NCBI GenBank assembly: GCA_003222245.1
Contig: QHVH01000002.1
Location: 1-64,000 of the forward strand
Direction: 5' to 3'
Source of the DNA: Blastocatellia bacterium AA13
GTDB lineage: Bacteria; Acidobacteriota; Blastocatellia; UBA7656
Length of the DNA stretch: 64,000 bases
Below are positions 39,915 through 49,292 of this stretch, piece after piece. Below the pieces are notes generated by a model. That model was not told the DNA's origin. It did not search any database and saw only the letters and a list, made by a program, of their open reading frames with translations. Within the stretch, counting starts at the first letter, position 1. Every line of letters begins with the position of its first letter. The translations under genes were made by a program, and so were the position numbers.

Positions 39915-42093
39915 CGGTTCGACTCTCCACGGATTTGTTTGAAGGCCTCGGCAGACCGTTGTTATGCGCGGCGATCCGCCGGCCTTCGGCAGGGCGGGCC
40001 AACGCGGCTGCATCAAGTATCAGCACAGCGCGTCCGTCTCCAAGCTCGGTGGCGCCCGCTACGCCGGCGACTTGAATCAGCGGGTCGTTAATCACCCTGA
40101 CGACGATCTCTCGCTGGCCCAGAATACGATCGACCGCAATGCCGACCGTGTTCAAACCGCTTCCCACAATAAACGCGTGAAAGTACTCTCGTTGATCTTC
40201 AGGTAGTCCAAAGAGCCGAGTCAGCCGCAAGAGAGGCAATGCCGCTCCGCGGTACACAATAACGTCGTTGTTCTCCAGGATTTTTATCTCGGAAGCGTCG
40301 ATCTGTATCACTTCGCGCACAGACGCCTGGGGCACCGCGAATCGATGATGACCTGCCTGGACGATGAGCGCATCGGCGATCGCGAGCGTAAGAGGTAGTT
40401 GAATCCTGAAGAGAGTCCCCTTGCCCGCCTCAGTTTTTAATTCAAGCGTGCCGCCCAACCCGCGAATCGTATTGCTGACGACGTTCATTCCGACGCCGCG
40501 GCCGCTGGCGCGGTCGGCTTCCGCGCGAGTAGAAAACCCCGGCGCACAGATCAACTCAAGCAGCTCCGCGCTATCTATATTCTCCGCCTTCTCGATCTTC
40601 GCTTCCGTCAGCTTCTCGTATTCACGCGGCCCGCTGATCGACTCGGCGCCGACGCCTGACCCCCGGGCCCCGGCGCCTGCTCCACGGCCCCGGATACCTA
40701 TTCCCATTGCGCAAGCCCGGGCGATGACCTGTTCCGCGTCGACGCCGCGTCCGTCGTCTTCCATTTCTATTACAATTGTCTCAGCGGCCGCGGAAGCCCT
40801 CAGCGCGATTGTCCCTTCCCGAGGCTTGCCCAGAGCCGTCCGCTCGTTCGGGGCTTCGATTCCATGACTGACTGCGTTTCGCACCAGGTGCAGGATCGGG
40901 TCCATCAGGCGTTCGACGAGAAACTTGTCTATCTCGGTTTGATGTCCGCTCAACTCGAGCTTTACCTGCTTCTCGTACTCGCGCGCGAGATCGCGGACTA
41001 CGAACTGCATCCGTTCGAAGATTTCTCCGATCGGAACCATTCGCACCCGCATTACGCCTTCGCGCAAATCGCGGAGCTGGCGCTCCATCGCGAGACTTGT
41101 TTCTTGCAGGGGACGCCACTCGGGCGCAGGCAGGGCCGCCTCCAAATGTTTGACCCGTTCGTCGAGGCGTGACCGGCTGATCACAAGATCGCCTACCATC
41201 CGCATCAGCTCATCAAGCCGCGCCAGATCGACGCGCACCATATTCGAGGCTCGCGATGAGAGGGCTTGATACGAAGCCGTCATCGGCTCTACTGGAGCGG
41301 CGGCGACATCAACATCGACGGTAGCCGCGCCGCCGGCCGGCAAGAGAACCTGCCGCGCGTAAGTCACTCCGTCATCGAATAAGTCCGGAAAGCTTGTTAT
41401 TTCTTCGCTGGTGCTGACAAGGAACTCGAAGGCGATCCCGCCCTCGGGTGTTACTCGCGGAGCGGCATGCATCAATTCGCCGACTTGCTGCAAACCCGCG
41501 CGAATGTAATTCACGTTGATGCCTCGCGCGGACAGCTCGGGTTTAGGAACGAAGTCGAACCGCCATACATTCTTCCCATCGCCGATTGCAAGAGCCTGTA
41601 ATGAAGTCCTGAGCGGGTCCGGCTCCGTAGAGACGGAACCGGTCGTCGAATTATCCACGGGTCTGTTGTTACGGGCCTCGGAGATTATGGCGTCGAGCCG
41701 GGCCATCAGTTGGGAGGGATCGGTGATCGGAGCGTGCGCCCGGTGTTCGGAGATTATTTTTTCCAGCAGCCCGGCCCCAGCGATCAGGGCATCCATTCCT
41801 TCAGGACTGAGCGTCGCTTGCCAATCACGCAATGCGCGAAGATAGCTTTCCATCTGATGGGCGAGTCGTTCCGCCGCTCGCACTCCGACCATCCCGGAGA
41901 TTCCCTTCAAGGAATGAAAGCTGCGAAAAAGGCCATCGAGCGATGCGCGATCAATGTTGGATTGATGTACAAAATGCTCGAGGGCCAGCAAGCCGCGCCT
42001 CGCCCCCGCAAGATGTTCCTCGGACTCGGCGAAGTAGTCGTCCAGAAACTCGGCCAGGAACTCGCTATTTTTCTCGGGTCCAGCGATAGACAC
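39907..42093 (-). CDS. cheA: Chemotaxis histidine kinase CheA
   Basis: A 728-residue CheA. Domains: Hpt/P1 (about 10-115) with FHSLKGISGM; a region of about 170 residues with a CheA-type but unclear second domain; dimerisation P3 (DLARLDELMRMVGDLVISR); P4 kinase with HLVRNAVSHGIEAP, MEDDGRGVDAEQV and GRGVGMNVV; P5 CheW-like domain to the end. An insertion of about 25 residues, Gly/Arg/Ala-rich (RGRGAGAGARGSGVGAES), sits in the ATP-lid region between the N and G boxes. The start is GTG at 42091-42093. It lies 9 bases after the first CheY gene and overlaps cheW, so the three are a translation-coupled unit. Confidence 0.94.
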   Translation of the reverse strand: MSIAGPEKNSEFLAEFLDDYFAESEEHLAGARRGLLALEHFVHQSNIDRASLDGLFRSFHSLKGISGMVGVRAAERLAHQMESYLRALRDWQATLSPEGMDALIAGAGLLEKIISEHRAHAPITDPSQLMARLDAIISEARNNRPVDNSTTGSVSTEPDPLRTSLQALAIGDGKNVWRFDFVPKPELSARGINVNYIRAGLQQVGELMHAAPRVTPEGGIAFEFLVSTSEEITSFPDLFDDGVTYARQVLLPAGGAATVDVDVAAAPVEPMTASYQALSSRASNMVRVDLARLDELMRMVGDLVISRSRLDERVKHLEAALPAPEWRPLQETSLAMERQLRDLREGVMRVRMVPIGEIFERMQFVVRDLAREYEKQVKLELSGHQTEIDKFLVERLMDPILHLVRNAVSHGIEAPNERTALGKPREGTIALRASAAAETIVIEMEDDGRGVDAEQVIARACAMGIGIRGRGAGAGARGSGVGAESISGPREYEKLTEAKIEKAENIDSAELLELICAPGFSTRAEADRASGRGVGMNVVSNTIRGLGGTLELKTEAGKGTLFRIQLPLTLAIADALIVQAGHHRFAVPQASVREVIQIDASEIKILENNDVIVYRGAALPLLRLTRLFGLPEDQREYFHAFIVGSGLNTVGIAVDRILGQREIVVRVINDPLIQVAGVAGATELGDGRAVLILDAAALARPAEGRRIAAHNNGLPRPSNKSVESRTDA

Positions 42094-42102
42094 GATAAGG
42101 CT

Positions 42103-42483
42103 CTATGATTCTCCGTTCAACAGCTCACGCACACGCCCGCACAAGACGTTCGGCAGAAACGGCTTAGTGAGGTAGGCGGCGGCGCCCGCCTCCAGTGCGG
42201 CGGATCTGCTCGCTTCATCGCCCCGTGTAGTGAGGACGATGATGGGGATCGCGCGATAAGCTTGATGGCTTCGAACGAACTCGACGACTTCGAGCCCATG
42301 CATATCGGGCATATTGAGATCCAGAACCATCAGGTGAACGGGGGATATTGCGAGCTGCTCGATTGCCTCCAGCCCATTCTCCGCTTCGTCAAAAGCGATG
42401 TCTTTCAAGTCGCGCAACGACGCCAATATCATTCGGCGCATCGTCGGCGAATCGTCTACTATGAGAATCCTCTTCATGCTCAT
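42103..42483 (-). CDS. cheY: CheY-type response regulator (first copy)
   Basis: A 126-residue single-domain receiver and first gene of the island. Acid pocket ILIVDDSPTMRRM, phospho-acceptor aspartate in VLDLNMPDMHG, threonine switch LTTRGDE, conserved lysine in LTKPFLP. It would take phosphate from CheA, encoded 9 bases downstream. The ATG at 42481-42483 is followed two codons later by another in-frame ATG; neither has a strong ribosome site. No flagellar motor gene is nearby, so its target is unknown. Confidence 0.9.
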   Translation of the reverse strand: MSMKRILIVDDSPTMRRMILASLRDLKDIAFDEAENGLEAIEQLAISPVHLMVLDLNMPDMHGLEVVEFVRSHQAYRAIPIIVLTTRGDEASRSAALEAGAAAYLTKPFLPNVLCGRVRELLNGES

Positions 42484-43090
42484 TTGCTAAACAGATATTT
42501 GCGTGCAACAGATTTGTGCACCGCAAGAAGTATTGGCGCCGTTTAAGGCGCTTGAGGTCTGGAATAAAACTGAGTCCCCGAAACATCGCCCGCTAGTAGA
42601 GCAAGGCGACAATACTAGCATGACCAACGCGGTGCGTCGTAGTCCTATTTGAGGCTATTTTGGACTCTATTTGAGGCCTGCGTTCTCGTACCGGACATTA
42701 GACGGCTCGGAGCGAACGCGGCAAATTGTGCATTCGATCACACGGGTAATACGTCATGGAGTACGGAGGTTGTTTTTCAGCGCTCGGTTTCACCCTTTCC
42801 CGCCCGGTCGTCCTGTCGGACAGCGCGTTTGCGAACCGGGCGATCCTCCCGTCGGAACCGCGGTCGTGTTCTCGACCGTCCATTTCCAACTCGTAAGAAG
42901 TGGGAACACGAACGATGAGACTAATCGTAAAGCAACTTGCCTCTCCGCCGTCGGGCGGGATTCCGCGGGAATCAGCAGGCCGCGATCCGGCTATCGGCGA
43001 GTTTCCCCTAATGTGGCTGATACAGACTACAGGCTGATATAGACTGATATCGATCCTTTTGAAATCGCTCATTACTGTTGGAGGTTGATA
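42484..43090. other. Divergent intergenic region between che island and ADOP permeases
   Basis: About 600 bases. ORFs here on both strands (e.g. 42671-43042 plus, 42698-43072 minus) have no recognisable product or ribosome site. A direct repeat CTATTTGAGGC occurs near 42644-42654 and 42667-42677. It must hold the promoter of the che island, which I could not pinpoint. A 17-bp-spaced direct repeat near the permease start is listed separately. No PadR-like regulator, often found with ADOP permeases, is present. Confidence 0.4.
43016..43046 (+). promoter_or_regulatory. Direct repeat upstream of the first ADOP gene
   Basis: GGCTGATACAGACT (43016-43029) and GGCTGATATAGACT (43033-43046) are nearly identical and begin 17 bases apart, 45 bases before the permease ATG; a partial third copy GATATCGAT follows. 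This spacing, about one and a half helical turns, could suit a dimeric regulator. No regulator gene is adjacent. Confidence 0.3.
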
Positions 43091-45541
43091 ATGGAGAACT
43101 TGATTCAGGACATTCGGTTCGGATTGCGGAGGCTGTTCAAGAGCCCCGGCTTTGCGCTAATCGCCATCGCCTCGTTAGCGCTCGGCATCGGCGCGAACAC
43201 CGCGATCTTTAGCCTGGTGAATACGGTTCTCTTCAAATCACTCCCGGTGCCCAATCCCCAGCAGGTCTTTTCAATTGCCGTTCGCGGTAATAACGATTCG
43301 ATGCAGGCCTTTTCCTATCCCAACTACCAGGACTTCCGAGACAAGAACGATGTTTTGACAGGGCTGATCGTTCACAGATTCGCGCCGATGAGCCTGAGCA
43401 TCGACGGCGCCAATGAGCGAGTTTGGGGTTATCTTGTCTCTGGAAATTATTTTGACGTGCTTGGGGTGCAGCCAATCAAGGGACGCGGCTTCCTTCCGGA
43501 AGAAGATCAAGCTCCTCTCAGCCACCCGGTAGTAGTTATCAGCCACGGCTGCTGGCAGCGGCGATTTGGAGGCGATCCCGACATCGTCGGCAAGGACATA
43601 AGGCTCAACGGACACCCCTTCAAAATTATCGGCGTCGCTCCCGAAGGGTTTCGCGGCGTTGAAATCATCTACACGCCTGAGATCTGGGCCCCCTTGAATA
43701 TGGATGGATGGATTGAGCCCGGAGCGACCTGGCTCGAACACCGCGACTCACAGAACCTCTTCGCGACCGGCAGGCTAAAACCCGGCGTCTCCGCGACGCA
43801 AGCCGAAGCTTCGTTGAACATCCTCGCGAAAAGCCTCGGCGAAGAATATCCCGACGCGAACGAGGGACAGACTATTCAGTTGATACAACCGGGATTGGTG
43901 CTGCCCGACCTGAGAGGAGCAGTGGTTAGCTTCACCGCGATTCTGATGGTAGCCGTGCTGCTGGTGCTTCTGATCGCGTGTACGAATCTGGCGGGCCTGC
44001 TGCTCGCTCGCGCTACGGAGCGCCGGCGTGAGATTGCCATCCGCTTGTCGCTGGGAGCGAGCCGTCTGCGGCTGACGCGGCAGTTATTGACCGAAAGCGT
44101 GCTGCTCTCAACGCTCGGCGGGGTGGTTGGAGTAACGCTGGCGTGGTGGATGCTCAGTGTCGCGACTCGGTTCAAGCCGCCGATCGATTTTCCACTTACC
44201 ATCGACCTGAGAGTCGACTGGCGAGTGATCGGTTTTTCGATCGCGATTTCGCTCGTGACCGGCATCGTCTTTGGCCTGGTTCCCGCGGTGCAAGCGACGA
44301 GGCCGGATATTGTGACGGCGCTCAAGGACACAACTGCTCAGGCGGGCTATCGCCGCTCGCTGCTCCGGAGCGGTCTCGTAATCATTCAACTGGCCCTGTC
44401 GCTCATTCTATTGATCGGAGCCGGTCTGGTAGTCCGCGCGCTGCGGCAGGTTGAGACGATGAACCCCGGCTTCGATACGTCGAATATGATGACTATGGGA
44501 TTCGACGTCGGCCTGCAGGGTTATGATCGAGCCAAAGGCGAGCAGTTCTATCGCGACGCCGTGGAGCGCATGCACAGGGTTCCCGGGGTTAAGTCGGCGG
44601 CGATTGCCGATTTTCTGCCGCTCAGCCTGAACTTCTCCGCCAATGGGGTTTATGTCGAAGGTGAGCCTTCCGAGCGAGGCTCCAACGTGCCCATCACCAT
44701 GGTTGCCACTGTTGGGTCCGAGTACTTCGAGACGATGGGGATACCGATGCTTAGCGGACGCGGGTTCAACACGCAGGATCTCAAAGATTCCGTAAGAGTC
44801 GCGATTGTAAACGAGACGTTCGCGCGCAAGTTGCTTCCGCGGATCAACTCGATCGAAGACGCCATCGGAAGGCGCTTCAGCTTCGAGAGCGGGAAGGGGC
44901 CGTTTCTGCAAATCGTCGGCGTTGCCCGCGACGGAAAATACTTCAACATCGGCGAGGAGCCTCGCAGCTTCGCCTACACCTCTCTAACGCAAACGTACTC
45001 GCCCAACGCGGCTATCATCGTTCGCACGGCCGGCGATCCGACTTCGATGATTGGTACGTTGCGCGGCGAGCTTCAGTCGCTCGACCCGACATTGCCGATA
45101 TTCGGCGTCAAAACCATGACCGAGCATATGCAGTTGTCGCTTCTGCCGGCGAGAACCGCCGCCTCGGTTCTCGGAGTGTTCGGGCTGCTGGCTCTGATAC
45201 TGGCGGCTATAGGCATTTACGGAATTATGTCTTACACAGTCGCTCAACGGACCAGGGAGATAGGAATTCGTTCGGCGCTCGGAGCCGCGCGCGGTGACGT
45301 GTTCCGCCTCGTTATCGGTCAGGGGATGAAGCTCACGCTCATCGGACTGCTGATTGGTTTAGCGGTCGCGCTTCTACTGACTCGACTATTGTCGAGCCTT
45401 CTCTTTGGCGTGAGCGCAACCGATCCTCTTACATATATTGGAATATCGCTGTTATTCGGATTGGTTGCGTTTCTGGCGAGCTACCTCCCCGCTCGACGCG
45501 CGACCCTCGTCGACCCGATGATCGCGTTGAGATACGAGTAG
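43091..45541 (+). CDS. ADOP-type MacB/FtsX permease (first copy)
   Basis: An 816-residue orphan permease. After an amphipathic start (LIQDIRFGLRRLFKSPGFAL) come a first transmembrane helix, a MacB-type periplasmic core domain, three membrane helices, then a second core domain and three more helices: two MacB-PCD/FtsX halves in one chain. The ending TLVDPMIALRYE is typical of the family. These are common in Acidobacteriota. ATP-binding partners are usually encoded elsewhere and none is present here. Relatives act in efflux or mechanotransmission to periplasmic proteins. TTGGAGG 6-7 bases before the ATG supports the start; it precedes its paralogue by 30 bases. Confidence 0.9.
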   Translation: MENLIQDIRFGLRRLFKSPGFALIAIASLALGIGANTAIFSLVNTVLFKSLPVPNPQQVFSIAVRGNNDSMQAFSYPNYQDFRDKNDVLTGLIVHRFAPMSLSIDGANERVWGYLVSGNYFDVLGVQPIKGRGFLPEEDQAPLSHPVVVISHGCWQRRFGGDPDIVGKDIRLNGHPFKIIGVAPEGFRGVEIIYTPEIWAPLNMDGWIEPGATWLEHRDSQNLFATGRLKPGVSATQAEASLNILAKSLGEEYPDANEGQTIQLIQPGLVLPDLRGAVVSFTAILMVAVLLVLLIACTNLAGLLLARATERRREIAIRLSLGASRLRLTRQLLTESVLLSTLGGVVGVTLAWWMLSVATRFKPPIDFPLTIDLRVDWRVIGFSIAISLVTGIVFGLVPAVQATRPDIVTALKDTTAQAGYRRSLLRSGLVIIQLALSLILLIGAGLVVRALRQVETMNPGFDTSNMMTMGFDVGLQGYDRAKGEQFYRDAVERMHRVPGVKSAAIADFLPLSLNFSANGVYVEGEPSERGSNVPITMVATVGSEYFETMGIPMLSGRGFNTQDLKDSVRVAIVNETFARKLLPRINSIEDAIGRRFSFESGKGPFLQIVGVARDGKYFNIGEEPRSFAYTSLTQTYSPNAAIIVRTAGDPTSMIGTLRGELQSLDPTLPIFGVKTMTEHMQLSLLPARTAASVLGVFGLLALILAAIGIYGIMSYTVAQRTREIGIRSALGAARGDVFRLVIGQGMKLTLIGLLIGLAVALLLTRLLSSLLFGVSATDPLTYIGISLLFGLVAFLASYLPARRATLVDPMIALRYE

Positions 45542-45571
45542 CAGGGGATACCTGGCGCCCGACCTACTCCA

Positions 45572-47974
45572 ATGGAAACACTTATTCAAGATATTCGATA
45601 CGCGGTTAGAACGCTTCGGAAGAATCCGGGCTTCGCGCTCGTAGCCGTTCTCGCGTTGACGCTCGGAATCGGAGCCAACACCGCGATCTTTACCGTGTTG
45701 AATGCCGTTCTCCTCAAGCCTTTGCCCTATCCTGATTCCGGCCGGCTTGTCTTTCTCTCTGAGCGGGCGCCCCAGCTCGAAGGCATGTCCATCTCATATC
45801 CGAACTTTCTCGACTGGCGCCAACAAAACAATGTATTCGAGCACATCGGCGTCTATCGACGAGAGGCTTTCACCCTCTCCATGCACGATCAGCCTGAACA
45901 GATCGTCGGAGCAATGGTGTGGGCCGATTTATTCTCGGCCTTGAAAGTAAAACCGGCGCTTGGACAGCTTTTTTCAGCGGAAGAGGACAGGCCCGGCGGC
46001 GAGCCCGTCGTACTGCTCAGCTATGGATTGTGGCTGCGCGGCTTCGGAGCTGACCCGGGTATCGTCGGCCTGAAGCTGAACCTCAGCGGCAAACCCTACA
46101 CCGTGATTGGCGTGATGGACGCCGATTATGCCTTCCCTTCGAGAGCGGAATTTTGGATTCCGGTCGGCCTGAGATACAGCGATCCGGGGTGGCAGAGCCG
46201 CGGCAATCATCCCGGGCTATATGGCATCGCTCGCATGCGCTCCGGCATAACGATCGAGCAGGCCCGAGCTGAAATGGACACAATAGCGACGCGGCTCGAA
46301 CAACAATATCCGGACAGCAATAGCGGCGCGCGAGTCAGCGTCAATACTATGCTCGACACGTTCGTTCGCGATATACGGCCGGTGCTTCTTGTTCTCGTCG
46401 GAGCTGTTGCTTTCGTGCTGTTAATCGCCTGCGCCAACGTAGCGAACCTCCTTTTGAGCCGCGCCGCCGTCCGGCGGAAAGAAGTAGCGATTCGCGGCGC
46501 GCTCGGCGCAAGCCGACTGCGACTCGTCAGGCAACTACTGACCGAAAGCGTACTGCTCGCGTTTGCGGGCTCCGTTCTCGGACTGGCTCTGGCGCTGGTC
46601 GGAGTGAAGGCAATCGTTGCCGTCAGTCCGAACGACATTCCGCGTTCGCGTGAGATCGGCCTCGATTGGCGCGTGCTCGGCTTCACGCTCGGCATCGCGG
46701 TTCTGACCGGGATCGTTTTTGGAATTGTGCCGGCTCTGCAAGCCAGTCGATCCGCGATGAGCGAGACCTTGAAGGATGGAGGGCGAGGCTCAACCGGCGG
46801 GCTGCGACAACGGCTTCGGCGCGTGCTCGTCGTAGCCGAAGTCGCGTTGTCTCTGATTCTGTTGATCGGCGCCGGCTTGATGATAAGGAGCTTCTATCGA
46901 GTCGATCCCGGATTCGATGTGAGTAATTTGCTCTCGGTGGAAGTCAAGCTTCCTCGCGCCAAATATCCGGATGCGCCGAGCCGTGTGGCTTTCTATCGTC
47001 AACTTGTTGAGCGCGTCGCTTCGCTGCCGGGTGTTCAGGCCTCCGGAATCGCCACCGGCCTTCCGCTGGGCAACAACGGAAATCAGACCTCGTTCCGCGT
47101 CGTTGGTCAGCCGGAGCCCGCCCCTGGTCACGTTCCTCTCACTGAAGTCGTCTACGTCAGCAGCGATTACTTCAAGGCGATGAGCATCCCGCTGATCGAG
47201 GGAAGGACCTTCGACGATCACGACACGAAAGACGCTCCGCCCGTGATGATAATTGACGACTCGTTCGCGAAGAGATATTGGCCCGGCGAGGATGCAATAG
47301 GAAAGCAGGTCAAGTTCGATAGCGATGCGCCTCCAACTACGGTCGTCGGAATTGCGGGTCGAGTCAGGATGGAGGGGTTGTATAACGACTCCGGGCGCGT
47401 ACAGGCCTACTTTCCATCGACGGCCACTAACTGGGACAACATGACCGTGGTGGCGAAGACCTCGGCGAACCCAACAAGTCTGACGGGCGCTATAAGACAG
47501 GCGGTAATCTCGATCGATTCCGACCAACCTATTTACAACGCTAGAACAGTCGAACAGATTCGCGACGAATCGGTAGCGCCGCGGCGGCTCAACATGCTTT
47601 TGTTCGGCGTCTTCGCGGCGGCGGCGCTTCTGCTTGCCGTGGTTGGAATCTACGGCGTCATGTCTTATTCGGTGGCTCAACGAACGCACGAGATCGGAAT
47701 CCGAATGGCGCTCGGCGCAAACCATAAGGACGTATTGAAACTCGTGCTGGGGCAGGGAATTGTGCTCGCTCTGACCGGTGTCGCGATAGGTCTCGTCGGA
47801 GCATTGATTGTGACGCGATGGATGCAGAGCTTGCTATTCAGCGTCAGCGCGCTCGACCCAATCACCTTCGCGGCGATTTCATTCATAATGATAGCGGCGG
47901 CGCTCCTGGCGTGTTTCGTGCCGGCTCGAAGAGCGCTCAAGGTCGATCCGCTCACAGCGTTGAGATATGAGTGA
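45572..47974 (+). CDS. ADOP-type MacB/FtsX permease (second copy)
   Basis: An 800-residue paralogue of the preceding gene, same architecture: LIQDIRYAVRTLRKNPGFAL start, MacB-PCD, FtsX helices, second PCD, FtsX helices and the ending LKVDPLTALRYE. The two share family motifs but are clearly divergent, so they are an old duplication rather than a recent one. The ATG is 30 bases after the first gene's stop, so they are likely co-transcribed and may form a heterodimer. No ABC ATPase or membrane-fusion gene is adjacent. Substrate unknown. Confidence 0.9.
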   Translation: METLIQDIRYAVRTLRKNPGFALVAVLALTLGIGANTAIFTVLNAVLLKPLPYPDSGRLVFLSERAPQLEGMSISYPNFLDWRQQNNVFEHIGVYRREAFTLSMHDQPEQIVGAMVWADLFSALKVKPALGQLFSAEEDRPGGEPVVLLSYGLWLRGFGADPGIVGLKLNLSGKPYTVIGVMDADYAFPSRAEFWIPVGLRYSDPGWQSRGNHPGLYGIARMRSGITIEQARAEMDTIATRLEQQYPDSNSGARVSVNTMLDTFVRDIRPVLLVLVGAVAFVLLIACANVANLLLSRAAVRRKEVAIRGALGASRLRLVRQLLTESVLLAFAGSVLGLALALVGVKAIVAVSPNDIPRSREIGLDWRVLGFTLGIAVLTGIVFGIVPALQASRSAMSETLKDGGRGSTGGLRQRLRRVLVVAEVALSLILLIGAGLMIRSFYRVDPGFDVSNLLSVEVKLPRAKYPDAPSRVAFYRQLVERVASLPGVQASGIATGLPLGNNGNQTSFRVVGQPEPAPGHVPLTEVVYVSSDYFKAMSIPLIEGRTFDDHDTKDAPPVMIIDDSFAKRYWPGEDAIGKQVKFDSDAPPTTVVGIAGRVRMEGLYNDSGRVQAYFPSTATNWDNMTVVAKTSANPTSLTGAIRQAVISIDSDQPIYNARTVEQIRDESVAPRRLNMLLFGVFAAAALLLAVVGIYGVMSYSVAQRTHEIGIRMALGANHKDVLKLVLGQGIVLALTGVAIGLVGALIVTRWMQSLLFSVSALDPITFAAISFIMIAAALLACFVPARRALKVDPLTALRYE

Positions 47975-48090
47975 TGCGGTCGTCAAGCCTGCGGGCGTTG
48001 CAGCCTCCAGCCGCCGGAGTTTGGGAATTTATTACCCTACTTGATCGAGAGTTCGTGCTTTGTAGGCCTGACAGGCCGACTATAAAACAG

Positions 48091-48122
48091 CCAGGGGCAA
48101 GCGCGTAGCGCGTCGCCCCTGG
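48091..48122. repeat. GC-rich palindrome after the permease genes
   Basis: CCAGGGGC (48091-48098) and GCCCCTGG (48115-48122) flank a GC-rich centre GCGCGTAGCGCG. A smaller palindrome GGCCTGACAGGCC lies just upstream (48065-48077) and another (CGCCT...AGGCG) just downstream. With the element at 48247-48492 these fill most of the 623-base gap 47975-48597; no gene is seen there. No T-tract follows. Confidence 0.6.
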
Positions 48123-48246
48123 TAACGACCCGCGACGCCTCTAGCGCTGAAGGCGCGAAATAGGCCCTTTGGCGCCGACACAAAACCCGCCTCTGCGTCC
48201 GAGAAATTCAAAGCCGACCGTTCCGGCTCCGAACCAAATCCTCCCT

Positions 48247-48492
48247 CGCACCGGGCCTCGCTCGCTGGCCCCCGGCTACTGACGCGTTCCCCTTCAGGGA
48301 AGATACCGGCCTTTCCCGCGCACCGGGGGCTGCGCTGCGCTGGCCCCCGGCTATTGACGCGTTCCCCTTCAGGGAACAATCCAAATTGGTCAAATTCCTG
48401 CGCTCCGCTCGGGAACCAAATCCTCCCGCGCACCGGGGGCTGCGCTGCGCTGGCCCCCGGCTATTGAAGCGTTCCCCTTCAGGGAACAATCC
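48247..48492 (+). repeat. Three copies of a dispersed palindromic element
   Basis: Copies lie at 48247-48301, 48319-48382 and 48429-48492. Each reads CGCACCGGGGGC, TGCGCTGCGCT, GGCCCCCGGCTATTGACGC, GTTCCC-cttca-GGGAAC, with the first copy degenerate in the left arm. CCGGGGGC/GCCCCCGG and GTTCCC/GGGAAC form two hairpins. Copies 2 and 3 also share the flanks AACAATCCAA and GAACCAAATCCTCCC. A fourth copy in the other orientation is at 23022-23084. Intergenic, likely a REP-like family. Confidence 0.85.
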
Positions 48493-48597
48493 AACTGGGT
48501 CAAAGCTCCGGATAAAGAATAGTTCTCCGGGGCTCAAGATGAACTACGCGTGTCTCCAGTCGCCATATGTTTCGGGGCACTCGCTTGAGCAATATTT

Positions 48598-49191
48598 CTA
48601 ATTCACGGCCTTCACGACGCCGCACGCGAACCGCGCCCCTGAATTGCCCGCGGGCTGTGATTTGAAATCGTCCGCGCTTGCATGTACCACAAACGCGTGT
48701 CCAACCACCGAATGAGCGCCGTCGGCTACGGTCAATCCCTTGACCATCAGCTTCAACTCGCCGGTCCCCTTAGCTCCCACGATAATGTTGCCAAGATCGC
48801 CGCTGTGATGTGGGTCGGCATCGGGCGCTCCGTGCGAAGTCTTATCCGGATTGAAGTGGCCTCCGGCGGAGGCTGCGTCGGCAGCGCTGCAATCACCTTT
48901 GTCGTGCAAGTGAATTCCGTGCGGGCCCGGAGCAGCGCCTTTCAACTTGATATTGACCTCGACGCCGCCCTGCTTCTCGGTGAATGTAACTTCGCCCGTG
49001 AGCGTCGAGCCGCTCTTTGATTCGAGGACGGCCTTCGCCTTGTTGGTTTTTGCCGCGCTTCCGTTCGCGACCAGTTGATTGCCCGATTGAAGTTCTCCAG
49101 CGACGCCGTTTCGAAGGCCCGATAGCGAAGTCGCCGCCAGCAGAAAGATAACCGCCGCCGAACCTATTACGCTCCTCATTTCGTTCTTCAT
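48598..49191 (-). CDS. sodC: Secreted Cu/Zn superoxide dismutase family protein
   Basis: A 197-residue exported protein: a signal-like segment (VIGSAAVIFLLAATSLSG), then the Cu/Zn SOD beta-barrel. All metal-ligand motifs can be seen: GIHLHDKGDCS, GGHFNP, SHGAPDADPHHSGDLGN and GHAFVVHASADD, plus the active-site arginine in GARFACG, and the disulphide cysteines. It would convert superoxide to oxygen and peroxide in the periplasm or outside. The ATG at 49189-49191 has AGGAG about 9 bases upstream; the open frame upstream is not needed. It is monocistronic, next to the palindromic repeat field. Confidence 0.92.
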   Translation of the reverse strand: MKNEMRSVIGSAAVIFLLAATSLSGLRNGVAGELQSGNQLVANGSAAKTNKAKAVLESKSGSTLTGEVTFTEKQGGVEVNIKLKGAAPGPHGIHLHDKGDCSAADAASAGGHFNPDKTSHGAPDADPHHSGDLGNIIVGAKGTGELKLMVKGLTVADGAHSVVGHAFVVHASADDFKSQPAGNSGARFACGVVKAVN

Positions 49192-49292
49192 TGTTGAAGT
49201 TCTCCTGATTTTGCAAGTTTCGCATTGCTGCGCAGCCAATCAGGCCGGCAGTTATTATTGAGCGGCGCTGAATATATCAGAACCCTTGTTCG

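Noticed and set aside
46790-47725. 311-codon ORF opposite the second permease
   Set aside because: Antisense shadow in GC-rich coding sequence.
48247-48492. CRISPR-like repeat array
   Set aside because: Copies are of unequal spacing (72 and 110 bases), contain internal hairpins, one is inverted at another locus, and there are no cas genes.
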